Shown in pieces: positions 43,777 through 53,113 of a stretch of DNA of 64,000 nt (position 1 is the first letter of the stretch; every line of letters begins with the position of its first letter). The stretch is from contig NZ_CANLOZ010000002.1 of assembly GCF_947492965.1 (NCBI RefSeq), forward strand, positions 558,001-622,000, read 5' to 3'. The notes beneath the pieces were generated by a model. The model was not told where the DNA came from. It saw only the letters and a list, made by a program, of their open reading frames with translations, and did not search any database. Source of the DNA: an uncultured Aquimarina sp. Lineage in GTDB: Bacteria > Bacteroidota > Bacteroidia > Flavobacteriales > Flavobacteriaceae. Position numbers and translations under genes: made by a program.

Positions 43777-44520
43777 CTATTTAATAGAGTTTATTTTATA
43801 ATGCCCTTTGTTATTTCCCATGACTTGTGCATCAAACTTCATTCGTTTGTCATATGAAACAATAGAGATCTTTTGAGAAGATTTGTCGGCGATAAACTTC
43901 CCTTCGATTAACTGAGCAGAAAAATTGGTGTGCTCAGCTTCTAGCGTATCAAAAGTAAGATCTCCTACACTAGCGCTTGTTACATACTTACACGTACTAT
44001 CTTTTGGATTAGTTTCTACTATTTTGATCCATCCATGTGCTAAAAAAGGTGGTTGATTTTCATCTATAACCTGATGAATAAATCCATAATACTTATCTCC
44101 TATCTCTGGTAATGAAACGAACTCATCGATAGCATTTTTAGACTGTGGAGTAGTAAAAAAGGCTAGATAAAAAATAAAAATACAAGCTGCCAATACTCCA
44201 ATACCTGCTATAGAAAATAAGGTCTTCCCTATCACAGAAAAATTCTTACCTGCATCCCAAACAGGATATTCTTTGATATAGGCCAATGCAGCATTTTTCA
44301 TCTGGGGTGTCCAATGCTTTTTGGGTATTTCTTTTCTGTCTGTTGTCGTGTAGAATTCGATAATCGGACTTTTCTGGATATGTTGGATAAGTCCTGTTTG
44401 TATTACCTTTTTATATAAGTTTACCTCCATCAGTACTTGTGATTTATGATATGGAGATACAAATTGACTTTTTAATGTTTGATAATGTTCTAGGTGTTCT
44501 TGAATCGTAAAAATGGGCAT
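43777..44520 (-). CDS. Hypothetical single-pass membrane protein
   Basis: A 247-residue protein. Cytoplasmic N-terminal part (about 1-95), one TM helix (about 100-123, TLFSIAGIGVLAACIFIFYL), and an extracytoplasmic C-terminal domain of about 120 residues, beta-rich (GWIKIVETNPKDSTCKYVTS, KISIVSYDKRMKFDAQV). Not recognised. It is followed at 42 bases by the start-less membrane-anchored gene, and the anchor-plus-soluble layouts of the two are similar. Confidence 0.7.
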   Translation of the reverse strand: MPIFTIQEHLEHYQTLKSQFVSPYHKSQVLMEVNLYKKVIQTGLIQHIQKSPIIEFYTTTDRKEIPKKHWTPQMKNAALAYIKEYPVWDAGKNFSVIGKTLFSIAGIGVLAACIFIFYLAFFTTPQSKNAIDEFVSLPEIGDKYYGFIHQVIDENQPPFLAHGWIKIVETNPKDSTCKYVTSASVGDLTFDTLEAEHTNFSAQLIEGKFIADKSSQKISIVSYDKRMKFDAQVMGNNKGHYKINSIK

Positions 44521-44820
44521 AGCTTTGTGTGTTGTCAGTTGCTGAAATCAAAGTAACAATTTTCCTACATGAAAAACACCCCTGAAAACCACTGTTATGG
44601 TTGGAAGATTCCCCTTATTTTTTTAAATTGAATTGCCGAATATTTTTTCTTTCAATATTTCTATTTAAACAATAAAGTAAAGTATCAATAGTCCTGATCA
44701 ACATTTAAAAGGTTGTTAGATATAATGAATTCTACAAAATCATCCATTGTAATTCTCATTAATACATTAATTCCTAGAAGTAAAAACAGTATGCTTTAAG
44801 GATATAACAAGCTCAACTTC
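44521..44820. other. AT-rich spacer
   Basis: 300 bases between two minus-strand genes, very AT-rich. It contains a short inverted repeat around ACCCCTGAAAACCACTG near 44578 but no gene or clear promoter. Confidence 0.4.
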
Positions 44821-45495
44821 CTATTGATACTGCGTATTCGTTATCCAATTAAGTACCATCGTATCTGATAATAAGGTTCCGATCACTCGATAACTGGAAT
44901 TTTTTAGTGGATTTTCTGTATCTAAAGCTTCAGACATTACACCGATTTCTGGTTGGTAATAATTTGCATGTATAAACTTGATTTTCTGATCTTTTACCAC
45001 AATATATCCCGTATGATCATCTAGGCCTACTAGATATAGCCCATCACCCTTTTGTAATACATAAGATTCAACTTTAGCAATAGAAGCGTTTGTAAAACGT
45101 TTTATATTATTGCCCGCTAATTTTTTGATAAATACTTCTGATGCAGATTGTGCCCATTTGTATCTTGGAATATTAAATCCCATATCTTCTAAAGTGGTGG
45201 TAATAAAATAACCACAAGCAATTTTTCCTTTTCTTGGTGTTTTGGTATGACCATTATAATCCCATGGTGTTCCATACCAAAAAGGAATTACTTTATCAAT
45301 TAATGTATTGAAAATATAAGTTCGTGTTTCTGCGATAATCACTTCTTTCTCTTCTTCGGAAACTACGCTGTTATAGGCACTTTGTTTTTCTTTTTGAACT
45401 CTTTCGATTTGCTGCTTTAATGCTATATAGTCATGCTGAATCGCAAAGCCTTGGATATTGCATAATAGAATGATTAAAAGAATGTATTGCTTCAT
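44821..45495 (-). CDS. Exported NlpC/P60-like putative amidase
   Basis: A 224-residue protein with a signal peptide (residues 1-19). The middle shows IPFWYGTPWDYNG, then KIACGYFITTTLEDMGF with a candidate catalytic cysteine at the head of a helix, and DDHTGYIVVKDQKIKFIHAN with the candidate histidine on a beta strand. This Cys-helix / His-strand order is that of NlpC/P60-like cysteine hydrolases that cut peptidoglycan peptides or amides. The match is by pattern only. It could be part of the cell-wall theme of this minus-strand array. Confidence 0.7.
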   Translation of the reverse strand: MKQYILLIILLCNIQGFAIQHDYIALKQQIERVQKEKQSAYNSVVSEEEKEVIIAETRTYIFNTLIDKVIPFWYGTPWDYNGHTKTPRKGKIACGYFITTTLEDMGFNIPRYKWAQSASEVFIKKLAGNNIKRFTNASIAKVESYVLQKGDGLYLVGLDDHTGYIVVKDQKIKFIHANYYQPEIGVMSEALDTENPLKNSSYRVIGTLLSDTMVLNWITNTQYQ

Positions 45496-45954
45496 AAGAA
45501 AGAAACTTTGATGATTTTAGAATATGTAACAAAGATTATTCCTTTTTACATAATAACTAATTATATGTTGAAGTTCGTATGTATAGAAGTCGAAATGATA
45601 CGATGATTTTTTAAAAAGTTATATCATTGTAATTTCCTTTAATCTATTTAGTTCTTTTCTTTTTTTCATTGCCAAAAAAAGAAACAAAAAAGTCTAGGCT
45701 TACAAAACGAACTTAAGAAAATACTACGGCATCACCAGCCACGGATGAAAAAAACTCACTACGTTCAAACAGTTTTTGATCCCAACCCCAAACGGCTGCC
45801 TTGTTTTTTAAAATTCTTTTTGATAGGCCAGTACAAAGCAATTATTATACTGAACAGAAATCACTAAGGATTCTTAAAATGAATACATTTTTAGACTAAA
45901 TGGAAGTATTTATAATCCTTAGAAGGGAGATTTAGAAGGATGCAATTAAAAACA
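45496..45954. other. Gene-free tract with element remnant
   Basis: About 460 bases. 45656-45730 (TTTTTCATTGCCAAAAAAAG through AACTTAAGAAAATACTACGG) resembles both ends of the larger dispersed element, with the middle deleted. The rest is AT-rich without a supported gene. Confidence 0.45.
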
Positions 45955-47130
45955 TCAATCCTCTAACACCAAACGCAAGTACTTTTGGTCTGAGCATTCT
46001 TCGAAGACAGTAAACTGATTCATAGCATTGCCATAATTTTGTATCACGATTTCATCTTTGCTATAACTACCTTGTACTTCTCTTTTGGGATTATCGGCTA
46101 ATAATCCTTTGAAGGTGATATATCCATCTTGGATTTTATAGGTTCCAGTGTGTTCTCGTTTGCTGGTTTTTAGATGGTACTGGTCGCCCGTTAATTTGAT
46201 TTCTAATCCACAAGAAGCAGTTTCTTCTAAAACATAGGTTCTACTATACAACTGATAACTATCATAATAACGTAGTAATTGTTTGGATGTTTGTGTCGTT
46301 TCTTTTTCATCACAATCATCTTCTCCTTTCTCAAAAGATTCTATATTTTTAGTTTCTACTCGTACTTTAATATCATAAAATCCATTATACGGATTGGTAT
46401 CCATTATCAGAATCTTATCTACTTTAGTAAATTCTCCGGTACATTGAACGTCCCACTCACCCCAAAAGGAATGTATTTCGAATTCATCTAAAATCTGCAC
46501 CAATGTATTCTCTTCCTGAATGAATAAAGACAGGGTTTTAGAATTCATAGGATTCGGTCTGGAAGCTCCAATATAATACAGTGTAACTCCAAAAGCTCTT
46601 TTCCCTTCAGCAACCATATAGTTAGCAGTATCAATTCCTATTTCCCGAAGCTCAATAGCATCTGAGTACCAACTTTCTTTTTCGTAAAACTGTTGTTTGA
46701 TCTTTGCTGTTTCGGAATCTACTACCAATACATAACTATTTAACGTAAAAACTTCCCAATCATACTCCTGACTCGCTACAGTAGGAATGACCACAATGGT
46801 ACTACTGGTATCATAAGGCATTACCTTTTGCACCACAAACTCCTCATATACTTGTTTGGGTTGCACTCCCAATTGGTCTAGAATTTTAGCAATAAATGGT
46901 GTTGGTTGGAAAATATCTTCAGAATGATCAGAAGTTTCATTGGTTTCTGCAGGTTCTTCTCTACTTTCTACAGCGTCTTCTACCCTTTCTGGAATACGCT
47001 CTACAGCATCCTCTACTTTAGTGCCATCTCCTAAAACAGTAATACCTTCTTGTTTCGTTTCGGTAGGTTTAGAATTGGAATTGCAGGAAATCGTTAGAGC
47101 AAGAATTATGATCAAATATTTATGAAACAT
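45955..47130 (-). CDS. Hypothetical lipoprotein
   Basis: About 391 residues from ATG 47130, which begins the lipoprotein signal MFHKYLIIILALTISC. An upstream in-frame start at 47172 would put 14 residues ahead of it. A Glu/Thr-rich linker (residues 20-80) carries a repeated E-D-A-V-E motif, followed by a beta-rich domain (about 90-280) and a C-terminal lipocalin-like end (KLTGDQYHLKTSKREHTGTY, YITFKGLLADN). Not recognised. In the array downstream of the TssD/effector pair. Confidence 0.75.
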   Translation of the reverse strand: MFHKYLIIILALTISCNSNSKPTETKQEGITVLGDGTKVEDAVERIPERVEDAVESREEPAETNETSDHSEDIFQPTPFIAKILDQLGVQPKQVYEEFVVQKVMPYDTSSTIVVIPTVASQEYDWEVFTLNSYVLVVDSETAKIKQQFYEKESWYSDAIELREIGIDTANYMVAEGKRAFGVTLYYIGASRPNPMNSKTLSLFIQEENTLVQILDEFEIHSFWGEWDVQCTGEFTKVDKILIMDTNPYNGFYDIKVRVETKNIESFEKGEDDCDEKETTQTSKQLLRYYDSYQLYSRTYVLEETASCGLEIKLTGDQYHLKTSKREHTGTYKIQDGYITFKGLLADNPKREVQGSYSKDEIVIQNYGNAMNQFTVFEECSDQKYLRLVLED

Positions 47131-47187
47131 GTAGGTTTTGATTTTAGATGAATACAACATTCTCATATGCAAAAAGAATATTTTTAA

Positions 47188-48420
47188 TTAATGTCTATTA
47201 TCGCATCTTATCTGAATGTAATTCCTTCTAGGATTTATAAATTCTATAGCATCACAACCGAAAGAATTATAAAAAAAACCAAAAATAACTGATTCCTTAT
47301 TTTTAAACATTTTACCTGTCCATTGATCTATACCATAATCCAAAGGTTCACCTTCTAATATCAAAGGAGTAAAAGTTCTACCTTCACTTTCTTTATACAT
47401 AAAATTAGCTAATACTTTTTTAAATTGCTGATCTATTACAACTAATCGCATACGCCTATTCTCATTTTCTTGTTCTAAATCCAATAAATAATAATCTAAA
47501 GTGCTTTTGGTAAACTTAAATACATTCTTAGTAGTTTGCTTATTAATTTGAGAATTTTTCACTAATTTATTTATCAGATTAAGGGATTGTTCAACCTCTG
47601 TCTTATTCCAAATTATTGGTTCCATACTCCCTTTATGAAAAGGATTTTTGTCTCCTACAAAGACAAAAGTAACATCCCTATTATATCCATTTTCTGCAGA
47701 TCTTTTAGCAATCTCAAATCCTACTATATAATCATATTGAGTTAATCCACTTCCTGATTGATATGGACTAAGCACCCCTACCAATGGTTGATCTTTAACA
47801 GGATATACAATAATCCTATCTTTAGATAAGTTATAAACGAATATTTTATGGTTTTCAGATATATTCATTTTTGTAAAAAATATATCTCTATGTTTAGCAT
47901 CTAATTGATGATAATTATCATTTTCATATTTGGCATTTCCCAAGTATTTATCATCTATAATTGATGAATTATCATTCTCACTCCAAGGAAAACTATCTGT
48001 TAAAGGTATAAATTCGATTATAGTATTTGGTTTTAGCTCATATTCATATAAGGGGTAAATGGGTGAGAAATTTAAATTTTGTTTTTTTAATGAATAATTA
48101 TCAAAATCATCTTTGGATAATAAATAACCATCAAAAACATATAACTTTTTTGTAGATGCTTGATTTTTTGAAGAAACTAATGCTATCTCTACCCATTCTC
48201 CACTTACTTCCAAACCTCCATCTATAACAGAAAAACTTATTCCAGTTTTGTTTATAACAGTAACTTCTTGACCAAATTTTAGCTTACTAATACGATTTCC
48301 GATCGAGGAAGGTTGATCTCTTACGATAAGACCGTTTACTGCGGCTACATAATATATATCCTGACCATAATTGACATATCCAGAAAATAAAAATATAATG
48401 CATACGATTAATTTCCTCAT
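47188..48420 (-). CDS. Exported protein with SH3b domain
   Basis: A 410-residue protein with a signal peptide (to about residue 20). An SH3b domain at about 22-90 reads YYVAAVNGLIVRDQPSSIGN then ISKLKFGQEVTVI and GEWVEIAL. Bacterial SH3 domains bind cell-wall peptides. The remaining 300 residues are unrecognised and beta-rich. It overlaps the upstream TPR lipoprotein gene by 4 bases. SH3b-bearing lipoproteins next to a lysozyme-like effector suggest an immunity or wall-sensing role. Confidence 0.78.
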   Translation of the reverse strand: MRKLIVCIIFLFSGYVNYGQDIYYVAAVNGLIVRDQPSSIGNRISKLKFGQEVTVINKTGISFSVIDGGLEVSGEWVEIALVSSKNQASTKKLYVFDGYLLSKDDFDNYSLKKQNLNFSPIYPLYEYELKPNTIIEFIPLTDSFPWSENDNSSIIDDKYLGNAKYENDNYHQLDAKHRDIFFTKMNISENHKIFVYNLSKDRIIVYPVKDQPLVGVLSPYQSGSGLTQYDYIVGFEIAKRSAENGYNRDVTFVFVGDKNPFHKGSMEPIIWNKTEVEQSLNLINKLVKNSQINKQTTKNVFKFTKSTLDYYLLDLEQENENRRMRLVVIDQQFKKVLANFMYKESEGRTFTPLILEGEPLDYGIDQWTGKMFKNKESVIFGFFYNSFGCDAIEFINPRRNYIQIRCDNRH

Positions 48421-49373
48421 TTTATTTTTTTTAAAACTAATTTAGGTATTTTAGATGCTTTACCGTTAGCTTTCATTTGTTTTACATACGTCTGATAAGC
48501 CTTTTTAGCTTCTTCTTTTTCTCCTATCCCCCAATAAGCGTCTCCAAGATTAATATATGCAACGGTTCTGTTTGGAGCTTCTTTCACTATTCTTTCTAAA
48601 AGAAATATTGCTTCTTTATAAGCTTTTCCTTGTTCTAAGTAATACGCTATGTCATTATATTGTACTAATGCTTTATTAATTGCTACATTATACAATGCAA
48701 TTTCTAATACAGTACTATCACCAAACAATTTCAATTTATCAAACTCTCTCGTTTTATATAAATCTTCAATAGCAATAGAATAAAGATCTATATTTTGCTC
48801 ATATGCTTGGTCTTGAAAGTTCCTGAAATTTATAATTCGTGTGGTATCACTTTCGAAATCAACTGATTCGTTATATGAATAGGAAATATTATCCTGAAAA
48901 ACCTTTCCAAAAAGGCTTTCTTCCTGTCTATCGCTATAAAAATGATATGCTTTCGTTATAAAAACATATTCCTCCTTGAAAACAATCCTATGCTGAAATG
49001 ATTTAGATTTATAATGAATAAGATCAAATTCGTAATTGATACTTATTTCATTATGATCACTTCCACAATTACAAATGATATTTAAATCTGTAACCATTTC
49101 ATTATTTGAAACATCTTCAATTAAATTGGAAGCTAAAATCTGAAATTGTTGATCATTTTTTTGTATAAGAATTGATTCATTCTTAAAATCTAGATCTATA
49201 GTGTAGGTAGTATCCTTACAGTTTTTGGTAATCTTATACTGTTTAGAATCAGCAACAGAATTCTCTGAAGAGCTATTTTGTAAATTATCGGAAACTCTCT
49301 CAGATTTATTTTCTTTACAAGAAAACAAAATGATAGTAAATACTAATAATATTCGGTATAAAAGCATTAACAT
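48417..49373 (-). CDS. TPR lipoprotein
   Basis: A 318-residue lipoprotein (lipobox LFSC, about residue 19). The N-terminal 200 residues are beta-rich and unrecognised. The C-terminal 100 residues contain at least two TPR units (YKEAIFLLERIVKEAPNRTV, AYINLGDAYWGIGEKEEAKK). It ends with basic residues. It overlaps the SH3b gene downstream and starts at the base before the end of the preceding disrupted gene, so all three were probably one transcript. Confidence 0.78.
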   Translation of the reverse strand: MLMLLYRILLVFTIILFSCKENKSERVSDNLQNSSSENSVADSKQYKITKNCKDTTYTIDLDFKNESILIQKNDQQFQILASNLIEDVSNNEMVTDLNIICNCGSDHNEISINYEFDLIHYKSKSFQHRIVFKEEYVFITKAYHFYSDRQEESLFGKVFQDNISYSYNESVDFESDTTRIINFRNFQDQAYEQNIDLYSIAIEDLYKTREFDKLKLFGDSTVLEIALYNVAINKALVQYNDIAYYLEQGKAYKEAIFLLERIVKEAPNRTVAYINLGDAYWGIGEKEEAKKAYQTYVKQMKANGKASKIPKLVLKKIK

Positions 49374-50015
49374 CTAATCTTTAAGATCTATCAAAGTAGG
49401 TTTTAAAATATAATCCTTTTCTTTTTCGAATTTATAAACACCTTTTACAGTTTTAAAACCTTCTAAACCTTTATTAAGATTAGGGTTATCATGATTATAA
49501 ATCACTAGAGAAAAGGGTAATTCTTTATTTTCATTAAAACAGGTTTCATCAAAAGTAAAGTTTTTATAAAATTCTCCTTTTCTAGTATAGATACTATCCT
49601 TTATTTTAAATTTTGTCTTTACCGCTTGCAAAACATTTTCTATTGGAACATTTTCTACTTTATCAAAAGTATATCCCTGCTGATTTAGATGGTAAAAGTT
49701 TTTTTTGCTGAGAAATCCGCTTCCTTCCCAAATTTCAAAAAAATTAATAAAAACTTCTTCATTCGTATTTATTACAAAAGGAAATGTAATCTTTCCTCCA
49801 TCTTCATGTAAAAAGTTTAGTAAAGTATCTTTTTTATTGGAATACACAACCAATCTTTCCACTCCTTCTTCAATAATAGAATGATGAGCATAAATTTTTA
49901 CGTTACTATTTTGCCAGATTATTTTTTCGATAGTTCGCTGTTGATAATTAGAGTAATTGATCCCCAACTATAAACCGACAATTAATAGTTGAAATTTAGT
50001 TATAATTATTTTCAT
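49374..50015 (-). pseudogene. Exported hypothetical protein interrupted by an early TAG
   Basis: Translation from ATG 50015 reads MKIIITKFQLLIVGL, a signal-peptide start, then TAG at 49968-49970, then 197 further in-frame codons (LGINYSNYQQRTIEKIIWQN onward) to 49374. The second part alone would need a TTG start at 49967 and would lack a signal. The simplest reading is a single nonsense mutation in a small exported protein. The body is beta-rich and unrecognised. Confidence 0.6.
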
Positions 50016-50043
50016 ACATCAATTTTGATGAACTTTATAATAC

Positions 50044-50295
50044 TCAAAAATCTCGCTTTAAAAACTCTTTTATTTCGGAGAAACTAAAAAACAATTCTGG
50101 CTTTCCTAACACATTGGTTATTCTAGTATCAAAAGGAAAATCATAATCTAATTCAATACCATGCTTTCCATTTTTATTTATTAACAAAAAAGAGTAATCC
50201 TTCAAAGATTCATTAGATAGTTTATAATCTGATTCTGAACTCAAATCTTTGAGTTCATTTCTTTCTTCATATTCATTTTCATCAATTATCTCCAA
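50044..50295 (-). CDS. Small hypothetical protein, start uncertain
   Basis: An 83-residue frame, EIIDENEYEERNELKDLSSE onward, ending FSEIKEFLKRDF. Only TTG (50295) is available as start and a TAG closes the frame 16 bases upstream; no ATG exists. It may be a truncated remnant of a larger gene. The acidic first third and GKHGIELDYDFP recall small cytoplasmic immunity-type proteins, but I make no family claim. Confidence 0.45.
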   Translation of the reverse strand: MEIIDENEYEERNELKDLSSESDYKLSNESLKDYSFLLINKNGKHGIELDYDFPFDTRITNVLGKPELFFSFSEIKEFLKRDF

Positions 50296-50357
50296 AATAT
50301 CTAAGCTTAGCTAAAAAGCTTAAAATTAAAGAGTATTTTGCTTACAATTAAAAGGAT

Positions 50358-51065
50358 TTATTCGAACAAGAAGGGAACTTTTAATTCTCTTAATGATTGT
50401 AATTTTTTAGGAGTAAAATTGATTGTATTTGATTTAATAATCGGATTTTCTTTTTCATCATCGTCCTCACTAAATGATTCCTTTGTTATCAAAGTAATTC
50501 CTTTAATATAATCAGTATTTTCTTCTTCTGATTCCATTGTAGCTCGATGAAAATTTAAATTTGAATATCTTATTAGTTTAAATAGTCCTTCATTATATTT
50601 AAAAGTATATGATTCATTATTTACATACCAACTCCCTGCATTATAAAATTCTTGAAATTTAAACGTTAGTTCGCCATTACTAACTTCAAGATTTTGGAAA
50701 GGTTCTTCCATTGTCGGGTTATTATTTACAACAACAAAAGTGTCATGTTGTAGTTGTTTTTCAAAGCATCCGTTTTTATCTTTAAAATAAATTCCAAGTA
50801 TTTTAGGGTTGACATCTAACGAATCAGATCCTATTTCGCTATTAGCTATAATATTATTAACATCTTCTTTTTTAATTACAAAAACTAAGTCATCTATTCC
50901 ATCATCATTTAAATCACCATTCTTATCCATTGCTATAATGGTCCAGTTTTCTGGAATTAAAGATTCTATCTTTTTATTCTTTTGTTTAAGTATAATAGAT
51001 TGCTTTTGACCAAATGCACCTCCAATTATACCCAAAGATATGACTACTAAAAATATCTTTTTCAT
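50358..51065 (-). CDS. Exported hypothetical protein with Asp-rich FG-GAP-like motif
   Basis: A 235-residue protein with a signal peptide (residues 1-19, GGAFGQ). MDKNGDLNDDGIDDLVFVI near residue 46 is a D-x-D/N-x-D-G loop of the FG-GAP/VCBS kind that binds Ca2+. The rest is beta-rich. Proteins of this type appear as single exported proteins, some as immunity proteins, in Bacteroidota. Part of the minus-strand array. Confidence 0.75.
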   Translation of the reverse strand: MKKIFLVVISLGIIGGAFGQKQSIILKQKNKKIESLIPENWTIIAMDKNGDLNDDGIDDLVFVIKKEDVNNIIANSEIGSDSLDVNPKILGIYFKDKNGCFEKQLQHDTFVVVNNNPTMEEPFQNLEVSNGELTFKFQEFYNAGSWYVNNESYTFKYNEGLFKLIRYSNLNFHRATMESEEENTDYIKGITLITKESFSEDDDEKENPIIKSNTINFTPKKLQSLRELKVPFLFE

Positions 51066-51292
51066 TCCTTTATTCCTTCTGATTTTAAGCCTATTGGTTT
51101 TTCTTTACGTTGCCTTATTATTATGACCTGTAAGAGATAATATGGTTTTTAATACTAATAAAAATATTTTATCAATTGTTTTTATAGTGATTAGGGAGTT
51201 CTAGGTTAAGTGCTTATAAAATTAATAAAAATTAGACCCGATAATTACAGTAGTTTATTCTTAACGCTATACATAACATTATGATTACAACT

Positions 51293-52087
51293 TCAATTCA
51301 ACTTAAATTGTTTTGTGAAAGAAGGATTGAGATATAATATTATTTCATTTACAGGAAAAGAAAGGTCAAAATGAGGTTCGAATGCCTTAACGACTTGGGG
51401 CATTTCTAATGAGAAATGAAAGGATAAAAGAGGTTTTAAAGTTTCCTTATCTTTTTTTAGAAAAAAAGAATCTAGATTTTCTTCGGTAAATTCTTTTCTA
51501 TATTCTTTTATTGTTTCAACTCTATCAAGATCTATCTTTTCTTTGGTATCAGAATCCTTTATCTCTTTATCAATCGCATTCTGCACCTTAGTATTTATCA
51601 GAGCTAAAAATTCTATTTTTTTAGATTCTTCTATGATGTCAAAAACGTTATATAATTCTCCATTTCTTAGATTAAAATTATAAAATGAAATATTTTCCTG
51701 TGATGCTCGGTCAAGGTAGTAGGAATCTTTTAAAGATAGAAAGTAATTACTATTATAAAGTACTTCATATTCATTAAAAATAAAATTAGAGAAATCATAG
51801 GCCTCATTACAAGATTTCTTTAAAGAATCTATAGATTTCTGATAAATTGATATATATGAATTAGTGTTTTGATCATATTCTTGTTCCAACAAGTATGCAT
51901 TAATTTTCTTTTCAATAAATATATCTTTATGAGTTATTTTAATCGTATTAAAACTATATTCTCCTTCCAAAGCTGAACAGATAATAGTATCCTTTTTAAG
52001 CTCATATTTAACAGAGGTCAAATCTTTTTGGGACTGACAACTAAAAGAGAAAAATAAAATTAGAAATATGTGATTTAGTTTACTCAT
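51293..52087 (-). CDS. DUF3298-like lipoprotein
   Basis: About 264 residues from ATG 52087 (MSKLNHIFLILFFSFSCQSQ, lipobox FSFSC; a start 9 bases upstream is less likely). The order of a beta-rich N-terminal part, RNGELYNVFDIIEESKK, and the C-terminal SFPVNEIILYLNPSFTKQF resembles DUF3298/RsiV-like domains, which bind lysozyme in RsiV. This would fit a neighbour with a lysozyme-like domain, but the similarity is only by pattern. Confidence 0.68.
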   Translation of the reverse strand: MSKLNHIFLILFFSFSCQSQKDLTSVKYELKKDTIICSALEGEYSFNTIKITHKDIFIEKKINAYLLEQEYDQNTNSYISIYQKSIDSLKKSCNEAYDFSNFIFNEYEVLYNSNYFLSLKDSYYLDRASQENISFYNFNLRNGELYNVFDIIEESKKIEFLALINTKVQNAIDKEIKDSDTKEKIDLDRVETIKEYRKEFTEENLDSFFLKKDKETLKPLLSFHFSLEMPQVVKAFEPHFDLSFPVNEIILYLNPSFTKQFKLN

Positions 52088-52128
52088 TAATGTCATGACT
52101 TTTTAAATTAATTGACTTTTCTTTATAT

Positions 52129-52476
52129 TTATTCCATAGTTCTAATCCGTTTGGAAATATCACTTTTCTCGCAACTTAACTCTTTAGGTATACTAACATT
52201 AGTAATGACTCCATTCTCAAGTTTTTTTACTTGAATCTTCTTCCAACGATTTTCTACTTTATCTGAGAAATAAAGAACTCTATCACTTAGCTTAAAAATT
52301 AAAGTATCATTTTTTATGGTGTGTATAATAGTATCTATTTGTTTATAGCTACTTATGGTATCAATTCTGATATCCTTAGATGTTTTATCATCAATAGAAG
52401 AAATATTTTTACTCTTTTTTTCTTTACAAGAGAAAAAACATATTAATAGAAGAAAAAAAAATCTATAATAATTCAT
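52129..52476 (-). CDS. Small lipoprotein
   Basis: A 115-residue lipoprotein (lipobox CFFSC, about residue 17, then KEKKSKN). The mature part is beta-rich with one later cysteine (ELSCEKSD). Not recognised. In line with the flanking lipoprotein genes at 41- and 46-base distances. Confidence 0.7.
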   Translation of the reverse strand: MNYYRFFFLLLICFFSCKEKKSKNISSIDDKTSKDIRIDTISSYKQIDTIIHTIKNDTLIFKLSDRVLYFSDKVENRWKKIQVKKLENGVITNVSIPKELSCEKSDISKRIRTME

Positions 52477-52522
52477 AATATAAATTATCCGAAAAATTTG
52501 ATTTCAATTTTAAATACTACAT

Positions 52523-53113
52523 TTACATTTTATAACTATAAAAAGGTGAATTTGACTTCCTAGATATTTCGGTATATTTTTCTTTTTTAAAAATTCTTAT
52601 CGCGTCCAGTATCAAATCATTTCCTTTAGAAATATTACATTTCTTAAATGTTGTTGCCTTTAAAAAGTCTAAAACAATGATATATTTATTATTATGGTCT
52701 GAATAGAAAAGATTAGTATGTTCAAGTCTTTCTTCATACCATACATTAGTTTCTTTTAGATCAAATTTATCATTAAAGTATTGTTGATTTGAAAAAATAA
52801 GACATTCACGAAAATTTAAACTTATTAGATTCTTTTGTTGAGAGATGTTAAACTTATATTTATTAAATAATAGTAATGAGTCTTTAGCCTTCTCATCTAT
52901 GGAAATGATATCATTAAATATTGATTTAGCAATCTGAATACTTGAAGAATTATTTTCTTTATTTTCTAAAATATTCTCTTTTTTTGTGTTAGCTGTAACC
53001 TCTACAACTACATTTTTATCTTCAGTTTTAGCATTTTTACAACTAAAAATTATAGCAATAATAATCCAGAAATAAATGCATTTTAGTAATTGAGATGAAC
53101 CTTTAATAATCAT
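52523..53113 (-). CDS. Lipoprotein of unknown function
   Basis: A 196-residue lipoprotein (lipobox IIFSC at about residue 25, then KNAKTEDK). It overlaps the upstream SH3 lipoprotein gene by 4 bases, so is translationally coupled to it. The mature part is mixed alpha/beta with two cysteines (FRECLIF, FKKCNIS). Family not recognised; candidate immunity protein by position. Confidence 0.72.
   Translation of the reverse strand: MIIKGSSQLLKCIYFWIIIAIIFSCKNAKTEDKNVVVEVTANTKKENILENKENNSSSIQIAKSIFNDIISIDEKAKDSLLLFNKYKFNISQQKNLISLNFRECLIFSNQQYFNDKFDLKETNVWYEERLEHTNLFYSDHNNKYIIVLDFLKATTFKKCNISKGNDLILDAIRIFKKEKYTEISRKSNSPFYSYKM

Noticed and set aside
45656..45730. A transposable element end or IS remnant
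   Set aside because: No transposase sequence or terminal inverted repeats were found; recorded as a remnant of the larger dispersed element only.
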